DNA from: Anaeromyces robustus
Lineage: Eukaryota > Neocallimastigomycota > Neocallimastigomycetes > Neocallimastigales > Neocallimastigaceae
Direction of reading: 5' to 3'
Length of the DNA stretch: 64,000 nucleotides
Assembly (NCBI GenBank): GCA_002104895.1
Contig: MCFG01000081.1
Location: 134,319-198,318 of the forward strand
Position 1 is the stretch's first letter, and each line of letters begins with the position of its first letter. The translations under genes were made by a program, and so were the position numbers. Under the pieces are notes generated by a model. It was not told where the DNA came from. It saw nothing but the letters and a program-made list of their open reading frames with translations, and did no database searches. Shown in pieces: positions 12,639 through 36,142 of this stretch.

Positions 12639-14163
12639 CTTTTTTTTTTTTTTTTTTTTTATTATTATTAATTAAATAGATAAAAAATAATAATTATTAA
12701 ATAATAATAATTATATATTTATATTTGATAATATAATTAAATCAATAATTAAAAATTTTGTAAAATATTTTTTTATTACGTTTAAATACATTTTAAACTC
12801 AGAATAATGTACATTAATTTAAAATATAAATATAAAAACAAAAATAATAAATAATAAATTTTATTTTATAAGAAATTAAAAAAAATTATTATGTTAATAT
12901 TTTTACAACAAATTTTGAGATGTAATGTATATTTCAAATTTATTTTATTTAACCATTCATTTATTTTTATTATTACAATGTATACATATTTTATAATCAT
13001 TATATATAGTTTACTACATGAAAATTTACTACATAATTTTATTGTACTACATCATAATACATTATAAAATACTATATAAATAGTCTATAATAAATATATT
13101 ATAATATCATAAGAAAAAAATATAATATTGAACTTTATTTCTAACAATATATTTATATTAAATATATTAAATATATTAAATATATTAAATAATATAAAAT
13201 AATATTATATTTCATTTATTAAATATATTAATTTTTTTATTTAATTTTAATTATACAATTAATATTTTATTAATCTTTTATTATTAATAATAATATTTAT
13301 TGATTTACCAAAAACTTTAAAATTTTTAAATTTTTTTTTAAATTAAATAGATTAAAAAAATTGTTACACTTTTTATATTAAATGAAATTTTCGAAAAAAC
13401 TAGAATATAAAAGAAAATTGTAAAAAAATAAAAAAGGACAAATTAACAAGTTTTTAACACAAATATATATTATATTTTATGGTATTTTAAATATATTTTA
13501 TTTAATTTTTTTTTATTTATTTTAAAAATTTACCAGCAATTTCTAAAATATAAAATTTTTATTAATATTTTTTATTAGTTATAGAATGAGAAAAAAAAAA
13601 AAAAAAAGAATATAATCTTTTTAAACATTATTATTTTCCTTACTGACAAAAATATTCCTTTTTTTTTTTTTTTTTTTAAGTATTAACATTATTTAAAAGT
13701 TATATTTATTTAATATTTATAGTAATATAGAGCTATTATTATCAAAATTGATAATATAATAAAAAAATTATTTTTTCATATATTATCTTTTTTATACATT
13801 TTTTTTTTTCAAATATCAATACAATATTTTTCAGATAAAAAAAATAAAATGATATATATTATGGGAATATGTTTTATAATAATAATATTTATTTATAAAT
13901 TTTAAATATAATATTATTATTATTAAATATAAAAATTTGATATTTTTAAAAAATTTTTTTTTCTACTTTTAATTATTAGTTAAGATAGTAATATTATGAT
14001 TTTTTTTTTTTTTTTTAAAAGAAAAAAATTTTTAATGTCTTTTTTAATAATATTTTTACATATTATTTTTTCTTTTTTTATATATAAAGTTTTTTGTTGT
14101 ATTTTTTATAATTTTTTATATATCTTTTTTATTTTTTATTTTGTTATTATTATATATTTAATA
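12639..14163. other. AT-rich intergenic region
   Basis: Poly(T) at 12639-12660, several A/T tracts and short (TTAAATATA) repeats around 13155-13195. Open frames here are low-complexity Phe/Ile/Tyr runs and are not believed to be genes. Confidence 0.6.
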
Positions 14164-14940
14164 TTAAATATTCCAAGAGCTTCTCTTATTTTGATAATCA
14201 ATTTCTTGCCATTTTAAAAATTTTTGATATTTATTACGTTCATGATTTTCAAATTCAAGTTTTTCATGGCATTTAATTTGTTGACGATAAACTTCTAATT
14301 CAACTCTCTTTTTATATTCATCAACACTTAATGGAGCCTTACCATAACAATAAGAATAAGAACGATATCTATTAGCTTTTTTCATTTCTGGTTTTGTTTC
14401 ATTTTCATTTTCATTTTCATTTTCTTTATCTTTTTCTTTAATTAAACTATCAATACTTAAAACATCATTTTCAGATATAGCAGAGAGGGATTTAGAACGA
14501 GAATGAGTTTCCATTTTATTAGAGATTTTTCTTAATTTAGCATTTAAATTTGGATCAGTAGATACAGTATAATTTGTAAACTTTGGTCTTTGATTAGTAA
14601 TTCTAAATTCACCTTCTTCTTGAATTGGTTCGATTGTTGGTTTAATTAGAGTATTATTATTAATAGGTAAATCATTAACTTGTTTAGTATTATATTCAGA
14701 TAAGAAAGAAGCTGGAACACTATTAGAACGAGGTCTAATTAATGTACATTCAATATCACATTGTCTACGAGAAGAACCATATAATCCATATGAATTTGGT
14801 GGTGCCATAGATTTTGGTCTAGTATTCTTTTTTGCATCTTTTGCATTTAATTCATCAATTTCATCTTTATTTTCAAGAATAAGTTTTTCAAAAATTTCTT
14901 GACATTTTTTTGTTAATTCATCATAATTATTAGATGCCAT
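14164..14940 (-). CDS. Charged protein of unknown function with C-terminal helix
   Basis: A single exon of 258 residues, starting MASNNYDELTKKCQEIFEKL. Residues 1-40 form a charged helix. The middle (about 45-190) is disordered, with SSRRQCDIECTLIRPRSNSVPASF, an RSKSLSAIS phosphosite-like motif and an (EN)n run near 172-180. The last about 50 residues (from YKKRVELEVYRQQIKCHEK) form a strongly charged, probably coiled-coil helix. RxxS sites and the lack of a signal or membrane span suggest a cytosolic, possibly kinase-regulated scaffold. I do not recognise a family. It lies alone, 1.5 kb from its neighbour on the same strand. Confidence 0.7.
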   Translation of the reverse strand: MASNNYDELTKKCQEIFEKLILENKDEIDELNAKDAKKNTRPKSMAPPNSYGLYGSSRRQCDIECTLIRPRSNSVPASFLSEYNTKQVNDLPINNNTLIKPTIEPIQEEGEFRITNQRPKFTNYTVSTDPNLNAKLRKISNKMETHSRSKSLSAISENDVLSIDSLIKEKDKENENENENETKPEMKKANRYRSYSYCYGKAPLSVDEYKKRVELEVYRQQIKCHEKLEFENHERNKYQKFLKWQEIDYQNKRSSWNI

Positions 14941-24782
<9,842 letters not shown>

Positions 24783-25600
24783 ATGGATTATTTAAAGAGT
24801 AATAATAGTAATAAAAAATACAATGACAGTCATTTTTTAAATGCTTTAATTGATTTTTCACCACTCTACTTCTTATCTATATGGAGAGATATACCAATAA
24901 ATCAATTATCAAACCATGTATCCAGTAAATTAATATCAGACTTATCAAAAAAATTTAGATATCTTGTAGAAATAACAAAATTCCCATATCAATGTGTTCT
25001 ATCTTGTACCTATTATTTGTATATGTTAAGTAAAAAACATCCTGAATTAAAAGGTTATGGATCAGAAAAAAATTTAATGGTTATGGCTTTAATGGTTACT
25101 AATAAAATGGTATATATTACATATATAACTATATTTAAAATAAAAAAATATTTTTCATTTTTCATTTTTCATTTTCTTTTCTTTTATTTAATTATTAATA
25201 TATTTTTATTTATTATTCTTATACTTCTTTTTTTTTTTTTTAATTATAATAGTTATATGATAATACTTATTCAAATAAAACTTGGTCAGAAATTAGTGAT
25301 ATTCCGTTAGATGAATTAAACATTATGGAATTAGAGTTCTGCGGAGTATTAGATTATAATTTAAATATTGATCCAAAAAATTATGGAATTTGGGAAAATT
25401 ATATGAGAACCTTAGTATCAAAGTTTGAAAATGATTCTGTCAAGAGACTTAATTACTTAAAGACAGCTAGAGGTTTAACTGCAGAATCTAAATTAAATAC
25501 TAAACAAAAAATATGTAACCCACCAAGTCCAATTACACCAATTACTCCAGTTGATGAATACTCCTGTATAAATAGAAATAGAAAACATCAAATATACTAG
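24783..25600 (+). CDS. PHO80-like cyclin (Pcl family)
   Basis: Two exons, 24783-25109 and 25253-25600, joined by a 143-nt GT-AG intron, encode 224 residues. The joined core reads LMVMALMVTNKM, then LYDNTYSNKTWSEISDIPLD and ELNIMELEFCGVLDYNLNI. This is the conserved end of a PHO80/Pcl cyclin box (KxLxDxTYSNKxWxEVSGIPLxELNxLExEFL...LD). The N-terminal part (about 20-105) supplies the earlier helices, including YLVEITKFPYQCVLSCTYYL. Such cyclins bind Pho85/CDK5-type kinases and act in phosphate, glycogen or polarity control. The C-terminus carries SPITPITP, likely proline-directed phosphosites. The family call is firm; the specific partner is not. The intron falls inside the cyclin box. Confidence 0.9.
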
Positions 25601-25723
25601 ATATTATAGAATAAATATACTTTTTTTTTTATAAATATTAGTCAAACATATTAGATTAATACATATTATATATGATTTTTATTATTTAAAATATATTTAA
25701 TTTTCATTCAAACAAAATAACTT

Positions 25724-25757
<34 letters not shown>

Positions 25758-28128
25758 GGATCAAGAAAAAACTTGAATAATTTACTTTTAATTTTTTTTT
25801 ATTCCTTTTCTTTTTTTTATTAGAGTGAAAATGAAAATGATTATTATAAAAATCATAAAAACATCTTATAATTATATTTAATTTTTATTTAAGAAATATT
25901 TATATAGAGTGTAGATTTAAAAAACTATCTGCTCTACATAATATTATAAATATTATATATTATTCAATCAGCATTTATGAATATTTATGTTTATATATGT
26001 TACATCGACATATGTATTAACATAAATATTCATAAAAATATATATAAAAAAAAAATGAATAACAAATATCTTTTATTATTAAATTATAAAAATTTAATAA
26101 TGTAAAATATATAAATATTCATTATAAATTATATAATATCAATAGAACATATATATAACTTAAAGAAAAAAAAAAGATATATTTAATAATACTTTATTTA
26201 ATTTTTCTATATAATAAATTAATAAAGTATTATAAATTATTGTTTAATGTAGATATTTTTTATTTTCTTTTAACTTATTATTATATATATATTTATATAT
26301 ATATTAATAATTATGAGCGTCAAAAGATAATTATTAAAAAAAATAATTATTAAAATAATAAAATGCTTATCGAATATTTAAAATAATTGAAGTACTTTTT
26401 TCATATTTATTCTTTGTCATTCATTATGTGTCATTCATTATTCATTATGTGTCTCATTATGATTATATTAATTTTGGTATAAAAAAAAAAAAGGAGACTT
26501 ACTCATCAACTATTTAAATTTTGGTAATATGATGGATAGAATTATTGAATAAATATTTTTATATATTTATATATATTTTTTATAGTAATTTTTATCATAA
26601 TATAAAAATGTACATTGTTAATTAATTATGAAACAATGTATAATGAGAAATGTATAATATTAAAATATCATAGAATTATAATTTTTATATTAAAAATTTT
26701 AATTTTTTTATTTTTGACTTTTTAAATAAAAAAAAAAAAAAATAGGAGTATTTTTATTTTACTCCTTAATAAATTTAAACATAATTTTTTTTTTTTAAAA
26801 AAAAAAAAAAAAAGAAAAGAATATTTAATTAATCCTTATTAAGTTTTTCCAAGTTATACTTTTAGAAATATTGATAAACTTTGAACCTTAATCTTTTGTT
26901 TAACATTTTAATTTACTCCTTAATGTTTTCATACATTATAATATTTTTGAAATAATAATAATAGATATTATTTATATAATTTTTTTTTCAAATATTGAAG
27001 AAATTTGGAATTTTGTCTTCTTTTCAAAACATTTTAATATTTTTACTCCTTAATATATTATAATTATTTGTATATATATATATATTTATAACTCTAAAAT
27101 TTTTTAGATTATAGGAAGAGAATACGTTCCTATGTTATTTTATTGATTATAAATAATTATTATTATAATAAAATAGTAAAAAAAAAAAAATAAATAAAAG
27201 AAAATTCTATCAAAAAAATCTATAATAAATATTTAATAGTACTATATTGAAATTATATAATTTCAGTATAGTACTATTCGAATTAAGACTCGCAGAAAAA
27301 ACACTAGATAGTATCTTTTATATTTTTTAAAATTCAAAAATAAAATTCTATTTTTCGTTATTATAAGGAGTAAATAAAAAGTGTCATCATATAATTATCA
27401 TTATAATTTAAAGAGTTAAGAAAATTAACTGTTATATACATAAATTATTGTTTATATGCCATTAAAACTTTTTTATTTTTTTATATTATTATTATAAATA
27501 ATATTTTTTATTTAATTATTATTATTTTTATTAATATTATATAGTAAAGTTGGTTGTGTATCTGTAGTATTTTATATAATAAAATGAATAAGAAATAAAT
27601 AATAACTTAGTTTTATTAATAATAATATTATAATTCTACCACTACCACTACCACCACTACTACTAATAATAATAATACTAAATATAATAATAATATAATT
27701 AATAATAAAATGTATTATATAATTATTTTATGTTTATTAAATTAATAAAATAGTAATACAATTTTTAACGTTTTTTTTCTTATAATTATAGCTTTTTTTA
27801 AAATGAGTATTGATATATATACTTTTATTTTATTTTATTTTAGGTTTTTCTTTACAGTAATGTATAATTAAATAATTAAATAATTATAGATTTTGATTAG
27901 AATAAAATTTATTAATAACGAAAAATTGTTTGTATTAAAAAAATTATATAGATAAAATTTTTTATATATAATAATCGAACAAATGTTTTTTTTTTTATTA
28001 TTTTATTATATTAATTATTTTCTTTTTTTTTTTTTTTATTAATTTATTTATTTTCCATAATTTTTTTATTTATTATTATTATTATTAATTTATTTATTAA
28101 GCAGTTCTATAATATAATTTTATTATCT
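25601..28128. other. Intergenic; palindromes and repeated TTACTCCTTA
   Basis: TACTCCTTAAT-like motifs recur at 26760, 26924 and 27049, with a reverse copy near 27365. Hairpins lie at 26744-26765 (GGAGTA/TACTCC), 27114-27137 (ATAGGAA/TTCCTAT) and a strong one at 27235-27278. A (CTACCA)-rich patch is at 27638-27665. No coding exon is seen. Confidence 0.45.
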
Positions 28129-30690
28129 TTAATATTTTGAATTTTTATTATTAGTTTGTTTATTAAGTAAATCTATAACTTCACTATCTTTAATATTTGG
28201 AATAGCGTCATGTGGATAAGTTTCATTATGTCTTTGAATTAATGCTTCATATATTTTTATTTTTTCTTCTAATAATTGAATATAATCATCTTTTTCCATA
28301 TTAGCATCTCTTTCAAGTATAAAACTTTCATTAATTAATTCTGATTTTTCCATCCATTTTTTAAGTTCATTTCTTAATGTTACATAATCGTCTGTAATGT
28401 CTTCTCGGGCTTTTCTTTCAATTTCTAATTGCTTTCTTAATATCTTTATTTTATATCGAAGAAGATTAAATGCTTCCATAACATTCATATTACCTGTAGA
28501 TGTCATTTCAATTTTTCCATTTTCTACATATTTATAGTATGATGTAATGGAATCATTACTAGAAGTAATAATACCTGTACTGACACATTTACCTTTTGTT
28601 TTTAAAGAATTACTACTTTCATCATTATCGTTATCATCATCATTATCATTACCATCATCATTATCGTTACCATTATCATTATCGTTGCCATCATCATTAT
28701 CGTTGCCATCATCATTATCGTTATCGACGTCATTATCGTTATCGTCGTCATTATCATTATCATTATCGTTATCATCATCATCATCATTAATATTTATTTC
28801 ATTATTTTCATCTATTAAAGCCGTTTTATCATGTTTTTCATTATTATTTGATTTTTTTCCTGGTTTTTTAACTGGTCTTAAACTTTTAATATATAATGAT
28901 AAAATTTGATCATTTGTAAGATTTTCATCAGGACCTGGTGATAATTTAAGACATTTTACTTTTTCCTCACTTTTTATAAAGACTTGATTATTATTATTTT
29001 CTATATGTCATTAATTTGATTAATAAATAAAATATAAATAAATTAAATGAAAAAAAAAAATTATATATATATTAATAAACAAACAAACAAATAGATCAAT
29101 AAATTAATAAATATATAGAAAAAAATTACCTTTCATCATAATTTCTTTAGCCATTTTATCAACAAGATGTTGACTTATTATACTTTCTTCTTTTTTAATT
29201 GTTGGTTGTACTATATTATTATTATTATTATGATTATTAATATTTAATATAAGATCAGCAACTTTACCATTATTAGTTGATTTTTCAATTTTTACATGAT
29301 CATCATTTAATGGTTTATTATTAATATGATTATTGTTTTCAACTAATTCAATTGATGTTTCTTTTTGTGTTATACTTTCTTCAAAAGGTATTTCATCTTT
29401 ATATTCTTCTTTTGATTCATCATCATTATCTTTTAAAATGTTACTATCACTTACAGTAAAGTCATCAATACATGATTTGTAATTATTAATAGAAGATTGA
29501 AGGAAACTTTTTTTAAGTTCAATTAATGAATCTTTATTATTATTGAAATTGTTATAATTTTTGAAAATATATTTCATTTCAAATTCTGATATACTTTTAT
29601 TTCTTTTAAGTTGAGATTTAGAATTTACATTATTATTGTCATTAAGTTTTTGAGTACTATCATTATTGACAGTCAAAATAGAAAAATCTGAATCATCACC
29701 AACAGAATTCATTAAATGAATTTCATTTTTAATATTCGTAAAATCATTTATATCTAGAGTTTCAAAGTTTTTAAAGGTATTATCTCTTCGAGAAACAGAT
29801 ATTTCCATATTATTAACTCCTATATAAAGATCATTACATGAACGGATGAATTGATTATATTTTAATGATGTTAATTTTCCTGTTTTTAAACTTTTTATAT
29901 CATCAAGTAGGAAAAGATCATTATTAATATCTTTCGCTTTTAATTTTTCATCATTTTTTTCAACTGGTTTTGAATTATAAGGTTCAGATATATCATATAA
30001 TGTACGACTTACACTAGCATTAATATCATTATTTTCATTGGATTCACTTTCTTTTTTAATTGATTTTAAATTGTTATTATTATTTTCTATAGTTTCTTTT
30101 TCAGTCATTCCTGATAATGATATTTCATTTTCATTTTTATCTGTTTCATGGATTTCTTTCTCTTTTTCTTTTTCTTCATCATCATTATTATAATTTGTAA
30201 ATTTGAATCCAAAATTTCCTACTGTTCCTAATGGTATAGTTAAATTACCGAATAACCCTGTTTTAGCTTTAGCACTTTCTTTAGTCATTGATATTGGTGA
30301 TGGTGGTGGTGGTGGTAATAATTCTGTTTTATCATTTTCTTCAGTTATTGATACTGGTGATGGTGGTGGTGGTGGTGCTAATAATGTTTTATCATTTTCT
30401 TCAGTTACTGATACTGGTGACGGTGGTGGTGGTGCTAATAATGTTGTATTTTCATATAACGAATTAGTATTAAATGATGGTATAGAGGGTGGTGCTAATA
30501 ATGTTGAATTTCCGAATAATGAAGGTTTATTTAGATTAGAAGAAGATACATCAGTTGAATTCAAATTTAATTTATTATTACTATTAAACGAAAATCCGAA
30601 ATTATTAGTATTATTAATATTAATAGAAGGCATAACAAATTTTGGTTTAGAATTAAATAATGGATTTGAATCATTATTATTAGAGAATAA

Positions 30691-30732
<42 letters not shown>

Positions 30733-33700
30733 TAATGTATTAATTGATGAATTAAGAGAAAATGCTGAAAAGATTGAAGATATATTTTGATCATTATTAT
30801 TATTATTATTATTGTCAGTATCATTTTTAACACTTTTTTCTTTAGTATCATCTTTTGATGAGAAAAAGTCATTCATATCAAATACAAAATTATTATTATT
30901 ATTATTATTTTTAGATAATGAATTTTGCTGATCTTGTCCTGATATTGCTAATGGAGGTTTTTCATTTGTAGTCATAAAAGTAAACCCTGATAATAAATTA
31001 TTCATATTATTACTAGGTTGAACATTATTATTGTCATTATTATCTTTTTCTTCATTTTCTTCTTCATTTTCTTTTTCTTCATTTTCTTCTTCTTCATTTT
31101 TCTTTTCTACTTCATCTTTCTTTTTTACTTCATCTTTCTTTTCTTCTTCATTGTTATTATTTATTTCTATTTCTGTATTTTTATCTTTATCTTCTATTCC
31201 TTTTTCTTTTATTATTATTTCTTTTTCTTCTTCTTTTTCTGTATTTGTTTCAATACTTGCAATACTATTAACTTTTTCATTTTCATTTGTCTTTTCTGAA
31301 GTATTTAATAATAAATTAGGATTAGTAAATAAAGCGGAATCATATTTTTCATCAAGTATTTTAGAGTAATAATTAGAAAGTTTATTAATAAATTCGGAAA
31401 CAAATGCTAAAGATTTATCTGTTTTTTTAGAATAAATCATATATTCAAATATTTTTTCTTCATACATGAAATTTAACTCATAAACATTATCATCATGAAT
31501 ATTTTTATTTTTAAGAATAATACAATCTTGATTAATAGGGGCTCTAAGGAAACACATTAATGAAGATGATGAAGAAGTAGACATTCCTTGCTTTTTTAAA
31601 TCAGTTAAAGAATGAGCAGTAATAACTGGTTCAATAGAATATTTACTTAAAAGTTCCATTTCACTTGTATTATCTAAACTATCAATATCATTTTCCATAA
31701 TATAATTAGGAATAACTATATTAATTTTTGATAAACCTAAAGATACCCAATTATTTCCTTCTTTTACATAAAGTTGATCAATTATTTCATATTTGGTTGT
31801 TTTTTCACAATATAATTTAAAAGTATTTGTACTATCATCAATATTATTTTTAATTACTAAATCATAAGTAATATCAAGGGATGGGGATTTTTCAATTAAA
31901 AATAAATCATCTTTATTTTCATAAATCCAACAAATAGAATCTCTTATGAGATCTTTTGAAAAGTTTAATAAAGTATTATATTGTGCTATATCATATTTAC
32001 TAAATCTAATACTAAAAAGTCCTCTACTTTTAGTTTTAATTTGAATTACGTTTTCATTTTTAGAAGATTGTTTAATTACTGAATCTGGACAAATATATTC
32101 ATTTAATAAAGTACGACCTGTCGCTGAAGCATTTAAAGTTATAAAATTTCTACCATCTGAACTTTGATTAATACATATAATGGATTTTGGCATCTTAATC
32201 CATTCATTTTGTTTAAAGTAATAAGGTGAACATGTAGCTTGAAATAATGTGGTACTACTAAAATTATTATTATTATTATTATTATTATTATTTTTATTAT
32301 TCTCATCAATTAGCAAGAAATTTTGTGGATCGTTTTTATCCATATTTAGAAAATCAACACCATTATTTTCATTATTTTCTGTTCCTTCATGAATAGAGTT
32401 TTCTACTTCAATAGACATATTAGATATACTTTTTTTATTATCACTATTTTTAACATTTCTTAACATTGAAATGTTTTGATTTCCATTTTCACCTTCAATT
32501 GTAATCTTTATTTCATTTATTATTATTATTATTTTATTTTGTTTTTATTTCAAATATATATATATATAAATAATAATTAGTCAGAATAGTATGAATTTAA
32601 TAAAAATTATTATAATTTGGAAATAAATTATAATTTATAATAAAAAAACTTATTAATATTAGATATTTAATAATTATAAAAATTACCTGAGGTATTTTTG
32701 ATGCCACAACAAATTGACCAAGATTATCAAAATAAATTTCTATATGATAAAAATATTTATTATTAGAGTTTTTTTTTTCAATTATTTTGCAGTGGTGTTT
32801 TTTTAGGTTTTTTGTTTTATGTTTTTTTTTTTTTTAAATTAATTTGTTTCCCATTGAGATTTTTCGTATTTAGTATGTAAAGTACATTTTAAATGTATAT
32901 ATGTATATTTATTTATTTATATATTATCATTAATAAATATTTATATTATTGATTATATAGGAATTTAATATATATGATATAGATTAAAATATATATTTAT
33001 TTACCATGATTATCATTTAAAATACAATTTCTTTGTATTATAATAGAATTCATAAATTCTTCACGATCTTCATCACTATTTGCTTGAAGTACGATGAAAA
33101 TTTGTGGATTAGTACATCTTAATTCAAAAATAAAGTCTGTATAATTTAAATTATTATCCTCTTCATCATCCGTTTTAAATTTGAAATTATCATTTGCATT
33201 ACCATCTACATGATTTAATTTTTGTAAATGTTTTGGAACTTTTCTTTCTATAATAGAAACTTCTTTTAATGGAATAGGTGGGTATAAAAGTTGACTCTTA
33301 ATTTTGTTATTTCCTTCTGAATTTAATAAGGAATTATTATCTTTATTATTATTTTTTTGTGAATAAGTATCTTTAGTAAGTATTAAGAAATCTGAAAATA
33401 TTGTTACTGTGACATTATCTTTAGCTGATTTTTCATAATCTGAATTATTAATAGTAATTTTTTCTAGATTATATGTGTTAATAATATTAGGTGTATTTTC
33501 AATAGGTGAAGTATTAATACCATTACAGAGGAAAGTAAATATTGACTAATTTAAAATATTAAATTTTATTATTAGTTATTATAATTATTATCTATTATTC
33601 ATATAAATATTGTACGTATATATTATTTTATATTTTTATTACCATTGTTTCTCCATTAACATTCACTTTTGAAGAATCTAACTCTTGTTCAAATTTTGCT

Positions 33701-35324
33701 ATTCTCATAAAATCATCATTTTCAATATTTAATTCTTTTTTACATTTTATAATACTATTGACTAATGAATTTAATGAATGTATAATCTTATTATCATCAA
33801 TTTTTACTTTTTGGTTTTTACATCTTAATATATTCTATATAAAAAAAAAAAAAAAATAACAAAAATTTAAATTTTATATAATAGAATTAATATATATTTA
33901 TTTTTTTGTATATTAAATTATATAGATATTAAAATTGTAAATATTTAATGTTATTAAAATTACCCAGTAAATAGCTCTATAAAAGAATACTCTTCTTAAT
34001 GGTGCATTTAAATATAAATCAATATCCTAATAATATTCATATTTAGAAATTTTAATATATTATATTTAAAATTAATAATACAAATATATATATATTTTAT
34101 AATTGCTAATTATTATAGTGTGAATCCATTATTAAAAATTATTACTTTAAGTTGAATTTGTAATCTTGAATTTTCATTTTTTGCTTTTTGAATTTTTATA
34201 AAATCATTATTGAAATGGGATACATAATCTTGATATAATTTATAGAAAGACTTTTTTTTTTCAATAATATTTTATGTATTTATATAATTAATATATATAT
34301 AATATTATATATATATATATATATTAATATTAGTCTTAAATTCATATTTAGAAATTTAGGTAATATAATATATATGTAATTATTATATTTACAGATGAAG
34401 TAATGTAACTTATAAACACTTTTTCATCATTTTTTTTTTGTATAGACTATAAATATTTATTTTAATTATAATATATAAAAAAGTAATTAATATGATAAAT
34501 AAAATTTTTATAAATAAATTATTGATAATTTACATCTGTACATAACATAAATATACCTCGAGAAATTCTTCACAACTATTCCTGAATAAGGTTAATCTTT
34601 CTATAAATTCTTCAAAACCAACGTTTTTTATTTCAGATAAATGCATACATGCCTTATTTATATATTTAAGGTATTATATATATATATATATATACATTTT
34701 TTAAATATTAATATTAATTTAATATATTGATTTAATATAAATTACATTTATTATATTGTACAATGAAATATATAATACTATTGAAGGAAAAAAAATATTT
34801 AAAAAATAAATATTTTGTAATTACATTTAATGCTGTATCTAACGTTTCAATATAAACTTTTTCTGATTCAATTAATTGTTCTATAAATTTTGTAAGTTGT
34901 ATAGAATAATGACGAGCTAGATTACCAGATATTTTATTCTTAATTTACATATATAATATTATGTATTTATATATTATATATAAATGATAATTTATATTAG
35001 GTACAATTTCAGAAATTTGTATAAAAAAATATGTGATATATTCATAACCAAGTTTAATAAAATAATAATTATTATAATTTATAGAATATTATTTATTTCT
35101 TACAAATCTAAAACATTGTTCTTGATCTTCATCAGCATTCAATGCATCTTTATTATTAGACTTTTTTTTCAATAGAGTAAAAGAGATAAATATTTTAGTT
35201 TTATATATAATAAAAATATTTTATTGATAACTTTTACACATTTAAAAAAATCATATATTATTTATTTGAAATTAACCTTCTTTTTCTTCATCAATAATTC
35301 CTTCCATGCTGTTGATGTAGCCAT
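28129..35324 (-). CDS. Large RhoGEF (DH-PH) protein with long Asn-rich tail
   Basis: Twelve minus-strand exons: 35277-35324, 35104-35160, 34825-34938, 34557-34652, 34393-34446, 34146-34250, 33964-34026, 33643-33834, 33005-33545, 32687-32739, 29130-32505 and 28129-29000. They encode 1,856 residues in one frame. The DH domain (about 45-245) starts LTKFIEQLIESEKVYIETLD and its conserved third helix is DIDLYLNAPLRRVFFYRAIYW. A PH domain follows (about 250-420; VTIFSDFLILTKD, FIFELRCTNPQIFIVLQ). It should activate a Rho-family GTPase at the plasma membrane. Residues 450-800 may hold further PH-like folds. Beyond are Glu/Lys and poly(Asn) tracts, three APPPP(P)SP repeats (30290-30440), FG-like NFGFSF/LFGN motifs and a (ND)n tract (28620-28790). 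The protein ends in a coiled coil. The DH core is divergent. Confidence 0.88.
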
Positions 35325-35546
35325 TTTTAATATTTTTTAATTATTTGATATTAATTATATATATATTTTATAATTATCCTCCCTTATATATATATATATA
35401 TATATTTTTTATATTTGATATATATATATATTTTTTTATTTAATATATATTTTTTTAATATAAATATTATTATTTTTCAAATACTTTATAATGTAATTAA
35501 ATTAGTTTTTAACTTTAATATTTCATTATAAAGATTTTTTTTTTTG

Positions 35547-35579
<33 letters not shown>

Positions 35580-36142
35580 ACTAGCTTTTATTTTATTTTT
35601 CTTCCTTATTTTATTATATTTTTAATAATTAATCTTTTTTATATAATTATTATTATAACAGTTATTTAAAATCATAAATATATAAAAAAATGTTTTATAT
35701 GGATACAAAATCTTTTTAAAGCAGTAAAAGAATAGATGAAATTATCATAATTATATTAATATATTAATTTAGGATGAAGTAAAAATATTTTAAATTATAA
35801 TTCTTTAATATTTATAGTTTTTTTTCAAATTAAAAAAGAATAATCAAATTAGTTGTAGATACATGCTAAAAATAAAAAATATAAAAAGAAAGAAAATAAA
35901 ATAAAAAAAAATTAATAATAATTAAACTTTATTATTAAGATATAATATTTTATTTATTATATACATATACATATACAAATAAACAATTAGTAAATTATTT
36001 ATAAAATTTTTTTTTATACTTTATTAATACAATTACATATAATAACTGTTAATATATAATAAATTTTAATTTTTATTAACAATTAGTGGTATTAGTTATT
36101 TAATGTAATTTACAATTTACATATTATAAATTTTTAAATTTA
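35325..36142. other. AT-rich intergenic region between two minus-strand genes
   Basis: (TA)n tracts at 35350-35460 and a 32-bp poly(A) at 35549-35577. It holds the promoter side of the RhoGEF gene and the 3' side of the next gene. Nothing else is visible. Confidence 0.6.

Noticed and set aside
13996-14217. Phe-rich plus-strand open frame overlapping the 3' end of the gene at 14164-14940
   Set aside because: Low-complexity product; its end overlaps a better-supported minus-strand gene.
28547-28909. Ser/Leu-rich plus-strand frame
   Set aside because: Antisense of the Asp/Asn repeat in the last RhoGEF exon.
30203-30790. 195-residue plus-strand frame rich in Gly/Leu
   Set aside because: It is the antisense of proline repeats and Asn codons of the RhoGEF gene.
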